Assembly: GCA_024345305.1 (NCBI GenBank) | Contig: BRON01000007.1 | Coordinates: 1,612,001 to 1,676,000 of the forward strand | From: Mrakia gelida | Lineage: Eukaryota; Basidiomycota; Tremellomycetes; Cystofilobasidiales; Mrakiaceae | Direction: 5' to 3' | DNA length: 64,000 nucleotides | In this document: positions 11,232-21,338 of the stretch, one piece after another | Position numbering within the stretch: position 1 is the stretch's first letter | Layout of the letters: each line of letters begins with the position of its first letter | Position numbers and translations under genes: made by a program | The notes under the pieces: generated by a model | Seen by the model: the letters and a program-made list of their open reading frames with translations, nothing else | Told to the model about the DNA's origin: nothing | Databases searched by the model: none

Positions 11232-12428
11232 ATGCCAGCAGAGGAAGAAGCTGTGATTATCGAATCCGAACATCTCGTTCCAAAAACCCCGACGACGAGC
11301 TTCATCTCATCCACGGAGCTGACCTCGCCACCTCCTCCCTCCCTTCCCTTCCTCCTTAGCCCTCCGAGTTTGTTCGACTCAACTCCTCAGACGGCCACTT
11401 CTTCATCGTCAAAAGGGTGATAGCAGAAGCCAGTGGAACACTCAAGAGCATGCTCGATAACAGTCAGTACAAGCTCTCTCATCGAAGGAAGGGAGGGAGG
11501 GATCGGAAGGAGAGCCTCGAGCTCGACATCCTCCCTCCCCTCCTCGTCCTTCCTGCCCAACCTCCCAAAGCTTCGACTGACTCTGAACATTGCTCGCTCG
11601 AAAAGGTCGAGGAGGAGGGTTCATGGAAGGTCTCGACAACAGCTGTCCTGTCAACTTCAAGTGAGCTCTCTCCCCCTCGTTGCTCTCGATCTCACATCTT
11701 CAACCTCGACCGCTCTTCTCCTTCGATCTTTTGTCGTCCTCGAGCCGTTTGCGCTTGTCCCACAGCTCGTGCTGACTCTTTGCCGTCCCTCTGCCCTCGT
11801 TCCTTCCATCAGCTCGTTCGTCCCCCTTCCCCTTCCTGCTTCTCCATCCCCTCATTCCCACCCTCGCACTCGAGCTCACCCTCCTCCCCTCTTCTCCTCC
11901 CTCCCCCACCAGCGCCATCGTCGCCAAAGTGATCGAATATCTCTCCTACAAGGTCCAGTACGCCGTACGTTTCATCCCTTTCCTCTGACCACTCCCTGGC
12001 TGCGACGAAACTGACCTCGCTCTCGTCGCGTCGCTTCGGTTTTGGACGATATCAGGACGCGACCTCGAAGGATAACATCCCTGATTTCTTGGATAGGATT
12101 GTGAGCATTCCTACGAGATTCGTGTTTGGGGGAAGGCGGTTCTGACTTTGCGTGTCTCGTTGGGTCGTTTGCGTTGGAACAGGAACCTGAGATGGCGCTG
12201 GAACTGTTCGTCCTCGTCCCTCGCCCTTCCGCTGAACGTTTCTGGCTTTTTCCGAGCTTACTGACCCGCTCCACCCTCATCTTTGCTTGTCCTCTTATCA
12301 GCCTCGTCGCAGCAGACTACTTGGAGGGTCCGTTCCTCGTTCTCTCCCTTCGTCGAGTCGAGAAACGCGTCTCGTCGTGCTGACCTCCTTTTCGCTCTTT
12401 CTTCGCGTGTCGCTCTCGTCCAGCGTGA
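11232..12428 (+). CDS. ELC1: Elongin C (SKP1/BTB-fold ubiquitin ligase and transcription elongation subunit)
   Basis: Spliced protein starts MPAEEEA, then PSEFVRLNSSDGHFFIVKR, ASGTLKSML, CPVNF, AIVAKVIEYLSYKVQYA, IPDFLDRI, EPEMALEL and LLVAADYLE with stop TGA 12426-12428. This order is diagnostic of elongin C (human ELOC has SSDGHEFIVKRE, SGTIKAML and a LLMAANFLDC end). Elongin C bridges SOCS/BC-box proteins to cullins, and in yeast Elc1 works with Ela1 in ubiquitylation of stalled RNA polymerase II. There are about seven short exons. The first encodes only seven residues (11232-11252) and uses a weak GTGATT donor. Between CPVNF and the rest, introns carry CTGAC branch sites. The family fit is strong over its full length of about 110 residues. 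Confidence 0.9.
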
Positions 12429-12957
12429 TTACCCTACTTCCCAAGACCCCTTTTTATCTGCCTCACCTCTAGACAAGCACCTCCTCATCTCCGTATCTCG
12501 AAGACGAGCGGAAGAACGACGCGCTAGCCTACCTCCTCCGTTCGCCTCCCTTCGTAGCTTTTCCTTCCCCATCTAGCCTTTTTCTCCTCCCTACGATGTT
12601 GTATCAGTCCATCCCTCTCCCCAGACCTCACCTCTGTCAAGAACGAAAACTTTCTCGCGTCGTTCGTCTCCTCTCGGCTCGGCGGACCCGCAGCGAATTC
12701 GTCTCCCCTCTCGTCCTCGAGCTCGTCGTTCTCCTCCCTCCCAACACTCTGCCTCTTCTCTCCGACCCTCCAAACTTCTCTCAAAGTCTCTTCTACAAGT
12801 CAGGTAAGCACTCGATCTAGCAGAAGCGTGATTTTGGAGGAGAGAGAGACGGCGGAAACGAACTAGCGCTGACGCTTCGAGAGCATCTCCTTCCCTTCCT
12901 CAGGCAGGCCCTCTCCCATCCCCAAACCTTTCCCAAAACCTCACACACGTCAACAAA
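12429..12957. other. Intergenic region between elongin C and SFT2
   Basis: Pyrimidine-rich 0.5 kb containing the 3' UTR of elongin C and the SFT2 promoter/leader; CT-rich blocks at 12715-12790 and 12885-12950 precede the start at 12958. No gene seen. Confidence 0.5.
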
Positions 12958-14441
12958 ATGTCTTCCTTCGGTGGCTGGATCAACATGGACTCCGGTCGTA
13001 TGGGAGGAGGCAGCGGAGGAATCATCAACGACCTGAACGTCACGCCTGTAAGTCCGAGGAAGGGAACGAGCTCGAGGGACGGGAGGGCGAGCTCAGAGCG
13101 ACCTCTCGAGCCCGCTGGCGATTCCGGCATCTCCATCCCTGCTCCTCCTGAGATCTCTACTGGTGCTGCCAGAACCTCGTCGGCCTGTAGAGAAGGATGG
13201 AGGGAGGTGGAGGAAGGGAAGAAGCACGAGCTCAAACCCGAAGCTGACCTTTACGTTTCCACTGCCTCTCTCGCGGTTTGATTCCTCGACCATCTAGGAA
13301 AAGAGCGCTTTCGAGTTCATGGGCCTGACGTGGGTGAGTACACCTTCCGTCTCTTCCTGTGGGAAACCTGTGAGGGAGGGAGGTGAACGAGGCGACGGAG
13401 GGCGAGACGGCAGAGCTGACCTTTGCTCTCCTTCCCTTCCCTTGGCTGGCTCTTCAGCAACAACGAAGTCAGTGCTCATCGGGCATTTGCCTCAGCACGA
13501 AGTTACACGAGCTCCTACTGATCCTACCCTCCTTCTTCCTATGCTTCACTCGTTCTTTCTCATCAGTCATGGGGTTCGTCGTCCCTCCCTCCCTCTCCCT
13601 CTCCTTGCTTCCGCGCCGATCAACAGTCGAGAGCTCATCGCTTCGTTTCTTTCCTCGTTCGAACGGACAGATTCTGCGCCTGCACCCTAGCTGGATTCGT
13701 TCTCTCCATAGTAGGAGCTATCCTGCTGTTCATTGGAGCTACCATCGCGTTCGCTTGTGAGTCGAGTGCCCCCTCTCGTTTCGTGGTGGATGATCTGCCG
13801 AGCTCACTTCGCTTCGTTTTGGTCGGGTCAGTCCTCTACGCCGTCGGAACGATTTTGTCGCTCGTGGGAACTGGGTTCTTAGTTGGGTTCTGGAAGCAGG
13901 TTAAGATGGTGAGTTTGGCTCCTTTCCTTTTGTTGTCAGCTTCGCGAGCTTGTCGTCTCTCTCCTCTCAAGCGACTCGCTGACCCTCGATCCCCCCCCCC
14001 CCCCACCACTTCCAGATGTTCAACCCCGTCCGCCTAATCGCCTCCATCGTTTTCCTCGGATCCATAGTCCTCGTTTTCGTGGGAGCCTTCGTTGTCAGTC
14101 TCTCCTCGCCTTCAACTCCGTATCCTCCTTCCTCCTCCCTGCTCCCCTCCTCTCCCTTCCTCTCTCTCCTCCTCTCTTTCCATCCCTGACCTTTTTTCCT
14201 CCCCTCCCCACCAGCTCGGCAACGCAATCCTATGCATCGTCTTCGTCGTCATCTCCTACCTCGCGTTCGCTTGGTACTCCCTCTCGTGCGTTCAACACTC
14301 TCAAACTCAACCTCGAGTCGACGCGTTTTCCCTTTCCGCCCGCTGACTCTCTTTCGCTTGTTTTCGGGCTGTGCACGACGCAGCTACGTCCCTTACGCTC
14401 GAACACTGGTGAAGAACTCGATTGGGAAGGTTATGGCTTAA
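12958..14441 (+). CDS. SFT2: Sft2-like Golgi vesicle transport membrane protein
   Basis: Spliced C-terminal core is diagnostic for Sft2: FEFMGLTW, then QQRIMGFCACTLAGFVLS, a GAILLFIGATIAFA helix, a second helix FLYAVGTILSLVGTGFLVGF with KQVKMMFNPVRLIA, two more helices, and WYSLSYVPYARTLV before TAA 14439-14441. Sft2 is a tetraspan Golgi protein that helps fusion of endosome-derived vesicles with the Golgi. Exons: 12958-13047, 13298-13333, 13458-13467 (10 nt), 13567-13573 (7 nt), 13671-13756, 13832-13908, 14016-14093, 14215-14285, 14384-14441. The two micro-exons together restore QQRIMG at the exact place the family has a conserved basic residue before Gly-Phe. The N-terminal exon (MSSFGGWINMDSGRMGGG) is species-specific. 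An intron contains a run of about 14 C near 13991-14004. Confidence 0.88.
13458..13573 (+). other. Two consecutive SFT2 micro-exons (10 nt and 7 nt)
   Basis: The exon CAACAACGAA (13458-13467) is followed by an intron to 13566 and the exon TCATGGG (13567-13573), both flanked by AG acceptors and GT donors. Joined to their neighbours they read W-QQRIMG-F in frame; skipping either breaks the frame. Confidence 0.72.
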
Positions 14442-14736
14442 GGAGGCTTTCGCTTTCAGCGGTCTGTGAGTCGCGTCGCGTCGATTTTGAGTGGGGAGGC
14501 AGGGAGGGAGGGATAAAACAATGGACGCTGGGTTCTTGATTTGATTTGCTTGATGTTACCTTTTGCCTCGTGTTGATTGCGAATATGGGTTTCTCTTAAG
14601 TCTTCGTTGTTGAGGAGGGGAGAGGAAGGAGCAAGGCGTCGAGGGGGTCGAAGATTCGCGACGAAGGAAGGAGCGAACGAACGGGAGCGTCGAGCTTGCG
14701 ATTGAAGCAGGTCTTTTTTTGCGTAAAGACTGTTCA
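14442..14736. other. Convergent 3' flanks
   Basis: Short region between the SFT2 stop and the 3' end of the F-box-like gene; no gene supported. The 3' end of the minus-strand gene is uncertain and may reach into it. Confidence 0.4.
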
Positions 14737-16084
14737 TCAAGGCATAGGTACAGTAGCTACGAACGAGTGAAAGACCAAACGAGAACAAGATGCGACCGAC
14801 CAACCGATCTGAGACGACGCGAGGATCTGAGCGATGGAGAGAGGATGATTTGAGTGGATGAGGAGGACTGGTGCATGGTGGTGGGAGTTCTTTGAGGACC
14901 GTGATCGGTGCAGAGAGGGGAGGAGGTTGTCGAGGAGATGTAAGGCCGAGGGAGAGCGAGCGACGACGCGTCTCTGGAGGTTGAAACACAAGCGGCGAGA
15001 ACGCGAATTCAGCTCGAGCTCAGACGAAGAGAAAGGTGTAGGGTTGGTAAACTTACAACTTGAAGCTCGGACGACGACAACCTCGAGATTCCATCTCATC
15101 TTCTCCCAACCCGCTCGCCCAAACCTCTGGTCGCAATCGTCCTCCAGACGCGTCGAGAGATCCACCTTCCCTTCCGTCGTCCCCACCAGGATCTCCACCC
15201 TCTCCAGCCCATTCACTACGAACCCTGCTGCGCTCTGCTTCTCGTAGCCGAAGATAGAATTGAGGTCCAGCCGAATCGCCCTCCACGATGCCTTCCAAAG
15301 CGACGAGCCCGGCGCCGTCGTTGAGAGGTCGTATTTGACGACGAAGGATGCATCGGGATGAGTGAGTAAGTGGTGAATGACATGAGTAGGGCCGGCCTTC
15401 TTGAGAGATAGGTGTCGAAGTCGTTTCCATCCAAGTTCGTAGCAGTCGAGCAGGGGAAGGAGATCGTCCGTGTCGTCCTCCTCGTCGATTTCCTCCTCCT
15501 CGTAAGGGCCGTAACCCTCGAGATGTAACGTGGTAGGATCGAAGAGGACGAGAAAATCCTCTAACATCTTGTAACAGGCCATCCGGGGTTGTATACGGAG
15601 GAAGATGGTGAGGGATCGAAGAGGGAGAGGGGGGAAGGAGGGCGGTTCGAAGCGACTTCGGTTGATCTCGATGGGATCATCGCTCTCGGAGTTATCGAGA
15701 GGGACGTCTCCATCCTTGACGAAGAGGGTGAGCCTCTTGATCTGGGTAAGAGCGAAGTAAGGGCGGAGGTGGCTTTGAAAGGAGGGATCCTGCCGAAGAG
15801 AGGGAGAGAAGGGAGAGGAGGAGGTGAGCTCGAGCTCAACTTGACCACCGAGCTGGAGACGCGGAGGCGAGTCGTATACGTACCTCTCTCGTACAGAAGA
15901 GCTTATGTAGGTTCTCTACTCCTTGGATGACGACGTCCTCGTATAGAAGAGGGGAGGAGAGTTGGAGGAAGGCGAGGGAGAGGGAGGAGCACTTTGCGAG
16001 AGTCGCTTGATCGCAGAAGCTGAGGATGTGCCCTTTGACCTCCGTAGGAAGGTGGGGCGAGGAGGATGAGGAAGTAGAGCTCAT
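14737..16084 (-). CDS. F-box-like protein
   Basis: Exon 1 (16084-15884) encodes MSSTSSSSSPHLPTEVKG and an F-box-type segment: LPTEVKGHILSFCDQATLAKC, then SLAFLQLSSPLLYEDVVI. Exon 2 starts at 15789 (DPSFQSHLRPYFALTQIKRL) and continues with a Leu-patterned region typical of basidiomycete F-box proteins (LRSLTIFLRIQ, LHLEGYGPYEEEE, LKKAGPTHVIHHLL, VNGLERVEILVG). F-box proteins recruit substrates to SCF ubiquitin ligases through Skp1. The 3' end is unresolved: near 15050 there is a GTAAGT donor, but the best acceptor near 14960 gives an immediate stop, whereas reading straight through stays open to 14737. The final 60-100 residues are therefore uncertain. It diverges from the BTB gene starting at 16231. 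Confidence 0.65.
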
Positions 16085-16230
16085 GGTGGAGTGAGAGAAG
16101 AGGAGGAAGGTTGAAAGTTTTCCCTTTTCGCTGCTTGGCCGTTGGATGAAGAGAGAAGAGGTGAGCTCGAACGCTCCTTCCCTCGAAACCGTCAACCATC
16201 CCTTCCTTCCCCTCCCCTTCCTTCGCTACC

Positions 16231-17628
16231 ATGTCAGACCCTTCCACTTCTACAACTCCCAACAAACGGACTCGATCCTCTCTTCCCACTCAGACCTCGA
16301 ACGACCCCGGCGATGGCTCAGCAGCAGGTCCCTCCAAGAAGAACAAAACCTCGACGTCGAACTCCTCCTCCCCTCCTCCTACTCGGACGAAATCGGATCG
16401 CTTCTACTTCTCGGACGGCAACATCGTCCTCCAAGTCCAGGATACTGACTTCAAGGTCCATCGAGGAGTGCTGGAGAGCCAGTCGAGCGTGTTCAGGGAT
16501 ATGTTTGAGGTCGGGGAGGAGGGAGAGGATGGACAAGAAAACAGCGATCGTGAGCTGCCTGGTTCGAAGCGGAAGGACGGTGTCAGAAGTGTAGAGCTGC
16601 TTCAGGATTATGTGGGTGCGTGGGAGGTCATGCTAGCTGCGTTGTATGAAGGAGTGTGAGTCCACATAGACGGCTTGGAATCCTGTCGAGATCGTCTGAA
16701 GCTGACCGCGTCCCTTCGTTTCGTTTCCTCAACCCAGATCTTTCACGCTCGAGCAAGTGAGCTTTGATAATCTCTACGGTCTTCTTCAACTTTCAGACAA
16801 GGTAATTATCTCCCTGCCTCGCCATTTCTCGTTTGAAAACCTTCAGTCTGACGTCGGTCTCGCTCTTTCTTGCGTTGCAGTACGACTTCTCCTCGCTCCT
16901 TCGCCTCGCCCAGCAACTGCTCGTCAGAGAATCCGAGACTCTTCTCGGTCCGTCCTTCGATCTCACGGAACTCGAAATCGATCTTCTAGACGATGTCGAG
17001 GTCACGGACGTCCTGCGGATCATCGACTTGGGCAAGAGGTTCAACGTCAAAGCCATCCTACCGAAGGCCTTCTACCTTCTCGCCAAGTGGAACCTGGATC
17101 TCGACGAAGCATCGAAGGAGGCAGAGCAGGATCAGAGTGAGACTGGGTGGCTAGTGCAAAGACTGGACAAGGACGACGGTTCGTTCCGTTTGATCCATCT
17201 CCGCCCTTCGTCGCGTCTCCGTTCTGATCTCCTCTCTCGCTTTCCTTCAGTCTCGCGGATACTGAGGATTGTCCAGAACGGTCTCAAAAAGCAGAAGTCG
17301 TTTCAGAACTCCTTCTACATCTGGGAGGCGCAGTACCACGACGACGCCTGTCTGGAGATGGACGCTTGCAGAACGTCGGTCTCCGACGAGTTCCATCACC
17401 GTTGGTGCGCTAAGATGGACAAGAGCGAGCTCGACTATCGAGCCATCCTCCTCCTGATGATCAAGGATACCTGGAAAGGCAGATGCAGTTGCGCACAGGG
17501 GGTCAAGCAGTATTTGAAGGACATGTTGCGAGAGGTGAGTCTGCCCTTTTCCTTCTCGCTCGGTTCGCGACTTAGAGCTAACGACGACTTACGTCGAATC
17601 TTCTTTGCAGTACGACGAGTCTCTTTAG
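16231..17628 (+). CDS. BTB/POZ-domain protein
   Basis: Exons 16231-16655, 16738-16801, 16881-17178, 17251-17534 and 17611-17628 splice in frame. A Ser/Thr-rich head with PNKRTR and PSKKNK (possible nuclear targeting) is followed by FYFSDGNIVLQVQDTDFKVH, then RGVLESQSSVFRDMFEV, a classic BTB core with the conserved His and F-x-x-M-F helix. Then come a BTB-associated helical segment with LGKRFNVKAILPKAFYLLAK and a C-terminal region with several Cys (CLEMDACRT, HRWCAKMDK, GRCSCAQG) ending MLREYDESL. It differs from the other two BTB genes in the window in intron pattern and C-terminus. The likely role is substrate adaptor or transcriptional scaffold. The region 17250-17530 resembles basidiomycete BTB proteins with a terminal Cys/His-rich part, but I cannot assign zinc binding. 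Confidence 0.8.
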
Positions 17629-18368
17629 GTTCACCTTCATCTACCACTACTTCGAAGCTCGACGTCGCGTCTCGGATCGTGAGTCGCGCGACTCATCCTT
17701 TTTCTCTCGTCCTCCTCCTCCTCTTCATTCGAAGTCCATCAGCTGACATATCCTCTTCTCTCATATCTACCAGACCACTTCGCGCTCTCCTTCTGCCAAC
17801 CCACCCCCGAGGAAGGCTCGAACACTCTCGTCTCCCTTCATCAACGCACGACCTTTGTTCGTTCGAATCTCCTCCCCTTCCTTGCTCGCTTTCGAGCTTC
17901 TTTCGCCTCGCTGACTACTGCTCCCGTCTCTTACTCCTCTTCCTCAACACAGAACCAACAAACTCGATCTCACCTCGTCGCACTTCGCATCGACCGACGT
18001 CGTCGCGTCCTCTCCCTTTGCGTTTTGATTCGTTTTCTTTCCCGATCAGACTTTTATTTCGACGAGACTTTTGGACGAGACTCTTTTCCAAGAAAACAGC
18101 TCGGTCAGCTGGTCTCACCGATCTCGCAAAAACGGCTTGCTCGCGAGAGAGGGTGCAGCAGTCGACTCGACCGTCGACGTCGCGTCTTGCCCGAAAAACG
18201 AAAAATGCGCAAGAAGAAAGGATCACGACATCTATAAGATCGAGACTCCTCCTCCCATACGCAGCCCACCCAGCAGACTCAGCGAGGTCGAGCAACAGGG
18301 CACTTTTGAACTAACATAAACGAAGACCCACGCTCGCAAGACAAAACGATCGATCAGACGAGCGACGT
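17629..18368. other. 3' flanks between convergent genes
   Basis: The 0.74 kb contains intron-like signals (GTGAGT near 17690, AG near 17773), perhaps a spliced 3' UTR. Chance open frames run through it without family resemblance. No gene supported. Confidence 0.4.
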
Positions 18369-20711
18369 CTAGAACTTGGGAGGGAAGATGGCGTCCTTTC
18401 CGTACCATCGACCCTTGGTCATGAACTCGAAGTAGGCCAAGGGGAAGATGTCCTTGGTGAGGTGGTAGAACGCTCTGCGAATCAAACCGACAAGAAGGAA
18501 CGGGAAGGACTGGTGAGCGACGCGTCGAAAACGAAAAGGAAGAGAAGCGGAGGGACAGCGAGACGAACCGGTTAGGCTTAGCCTGATCGAATCCGAACTT
18601 GGCAAACGTCTCCTGGGGGACGAGTCCGTACTTGAACTCGGCGAGCATGAGCTCTCCGTAACCGGTAAGGAGAGGGCAGGAAGCTGGACGAAACGAAGCG
18701 AAAGTCGATTAGCTCGCGTCGTTCGTTTCGTCGTCGCGTGGTTGAGGTCGTCGTGAGTTCAAGGTCAGGAGAAGAGGACTCACTGTAACCATCGTAGGCA
18801 GCGGATCCGACGGTCCCGTTCTCCATCAGTTGGTGAAGGTTGTGAGCGAGGACGGGAGCCTGTCCAGTGACGGCGGCGGCGGTCTTGGAGGTAGGGAGGG
18901 AGGACGCGTCTCCGATGGAGAAGACGTTGGGGAACTGGGTGTGCTGGAGGGTAGAGGCGGAGACGGGGACGTATCCGGAGGCGTCGGAGATGGGGGAGTT
19001 CTGCGAGAGAGAAAGAGAGACGACAGGGTCAGCTTTCGCCGTCTCGTTACGACTCGAAAATCGCATTTCAAGACTCTATGGTCTCTTGCCGAGCGAGGAG
19101 AGGAGGGTTATACGAACCTTGACGATGTCGAGAGGTCCCTGAGGAGGAACGACGTGAAGGAAGTCGAAGTCCTTGACGACGGTCTCTCCAGCTCCAGTCT
19201 TGAACGTCGCCTTCCTGTCGGTATGCGAGAGCGAAACGAGATCGTGGTCGAGCGAGGTCTTGACGTTTCGCTCCTCGGCGAGAGCAGCGAGGGCCTTCGA
19301 GTACTTGGGCACGGAGAACATGGTGGGCTGAACGAACGAACGAACGAAAGAAGAAGAAGGACGCGTCGTGAGTTCGAAGCTCGAAAGACGAGGGCAACTA
19401 TCGAGAAAAGAGGAGACTTACCATTCCAGAAACGAACTCGACATCAACCTTCTTATCCTGCTGAGCCCACTTGTGCCTCGACATCCACATAGCCTTCTGA
19501 GGAGCTGAAAGAGACGGAGAGACGCGGGGAAAGCCGTCAGCTCGTTCCCTCCCGTCGCGACGAGCCCTTCAAGATGTTCAAACTCACCTCCAGCACACTT
19601 GATGATACCCTTGGGCTGAGTGAAGATAGCCTTCTTTCCCTGGAATCCATTCACGGCATCCCAAACCTGATCACACCCGTCGTAAGAGTAGATCGTTCCA
19701 ACCTGACTCTGCCTCGTTCCAGCCTTGAGAGCCTCCTCCAAACCCTTGATGGCGCCGAAGTTGATCTGAAGACCAGGGGCCATGACGAGAAAGTCGTAGG
19801 TGAGGGTGGATCCGGAGGAGAGGGTGACGGAGTTGGTGGAAGGAGAGAAGGTCGAGGCGTGTTGAGGGTGGAGGGTGAGGTGGGAGGGAACGAGCGAGGA
19901 GACGGAACGACGAAGGTCTTCCTTCTTTTTGAGTCCGGCACCGACGAGAGTCCATCCGGGTTGGTAGTTGTGCCATTCGGATCCCTGTCAGAGGAAGAAT
20001 AGTAGCGAGAGCGGGAGTGAAAGGAGGAGAGGAGGCGAGGGGAGGAAGAGGGAAAGGGAGGAATGTCAGCTCAGCTCGATTCTAAACAGGACTGGACGAT
20101 CTCCCAAGCAACTTCTCGACCAGAATCACAGGCAGCATAGCAGCTCGAGCTCTTCTCGAGTTGAGAAGAACTTCGCAGCTTATCTACGAGCTCTTCCGTC
20201 CCTACGAATAGCGGAGCGGAAGTTGAGCTCGAATTCGGAAACAAGGAAGGAGACGGGCCATGCTGGCTTGAACAGACGTCGTCCTCGTCCTTCCTCCTTG
20301 ATAGCACCACTGCCTGCCCTGCCCTCCCAGCTCTACAGCTCCAGAGACACTTGACGAAAGAAGAGAGAGAGCCGAAAGGGGTACTCACATCGATCAGAGC
20401 GATATCTCCATCAGCGAGCGTCTTTCCCGAGTCCTGGAACTTGTTGTAGAGCATGTTCGCAACAGACAGTCCAGCAGGTCCAGCTCCAACGACCAGCACC
20501 TTGTGGTGGTTCGAAGAACTGCAAGGTGTAAGAGACGAAGTGAGTCAGGTCGAGCTCTCGAGGAGGAGGAGAGGGAGGGAGACGAAGAAACGCAGACTCG
20601 GGAAGGGGTCCGACGAAGGAGCTCGTTTCTTTCGCCTCTTCTCGTTGAGAGGGATGTAGGAGGGACTCACGCAGCGGTGGCGAAGAGACGAGAGGCAGCT
20701 CGGATCGACAT
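18369..20711 (-). CDS. SQR: Mitochondrial sulfide:quinone oxidoreductase
   Basis: About eight exons splice to an SQR-type flavoprotein. The start MSIRAASRLFATAA at 20711 resembles a mitochondrial presequence. Next is KVLVVGAGPAGLSVANML (FAD Rossmann motif), then the characteristic SEWHNYQPGWTLVGAG and a TYDFLVMAPGLQ segment. The sequence KGIIKCAGG joined to APQKAMW carries one redox Cys; CPLLTGYGELMLAEF carries the second. FSIGDASSLPTSKTAAAV is the C-terminal FAD-contact motif. The end FYHLTKDIFPLAYFEFMTKG with WYG matches eukaryotic SQR and stops at 18369. The enzyme oxidises H2S and passes electrons to ubiquinone at the inner membrane. One intron (about 19986-20393) is much longer than the rest. 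Confidence 0.92.
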
Positions 20712-21338
20712 GGCGAGAGAAGGGGAAGAAAGGAGAAAAACGAAGGTGGTGGATTGGAGGGAGGGAACGGAAGGAAGGAGAGAGGTCAGCTCAATCAAAA
20801 AAGGAAGTTGTCAGCACGCGATCGATTCAAAAAACAAGGGGTAGTCACAAGCCAGCTCGTTCGGAGAAGATGAAAATCTTCTCGGAAGTTCAGGCAGAGG
20901 GTCCCCAGTGTTCGAGGGTGCATGGTTTCGAAGTCGCTCGAAAAAATCGAGAGGCAAAGCTGCTCTCGACGTCGACGCGTCCTTCCGCTTCCCACTCTTC
21001 CTCCTCGGCAGCTGAACACACAGGTTTCGACTCTCTCGACGTCAAAAACTACTTATCGAGGATCTTCATGATCCGGAGTTCACAAGACAGGCGCGAAGAC
21101 CTATCTCGGACTCGACCCGCAAACGTGCGACGCGTCGACGTCCTCTCGTCGCCCCCCCATCAAACGTAGGAAAGGGGGTATATCCATCATCGTAAGTCAT
21201 GTCGGGGCGCGTGTGAAAGATACCTAGGATAATAAACTAGATCATAAGACTTAGCAAAGGAAAGCGATCGAAGCAGCAGCAATTCACCCAAAAAGATCGC
21301 AAAAGAGAAAACCACCAACCCTCCAGCCCTTCCTTCCC
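20712..21338. other. Promoter/leader of SQR and 3' flank of the arrestin-like gene
   Basis: 0.63 kb between two minus-strand genes. A-rich stretches appear near 20815-20950 and 21215-21310, with an ACGCGT site near 20976 and another near 21129. No coding sequence supported. Confidence 0.45.

Noticed and set aside
16833..18314. 493-codon frame extending past the BTB gene stop
   Set aside because: It reads through two introns and the 3' region. Spliced exons with clean phase end at TAG 17626-17628.
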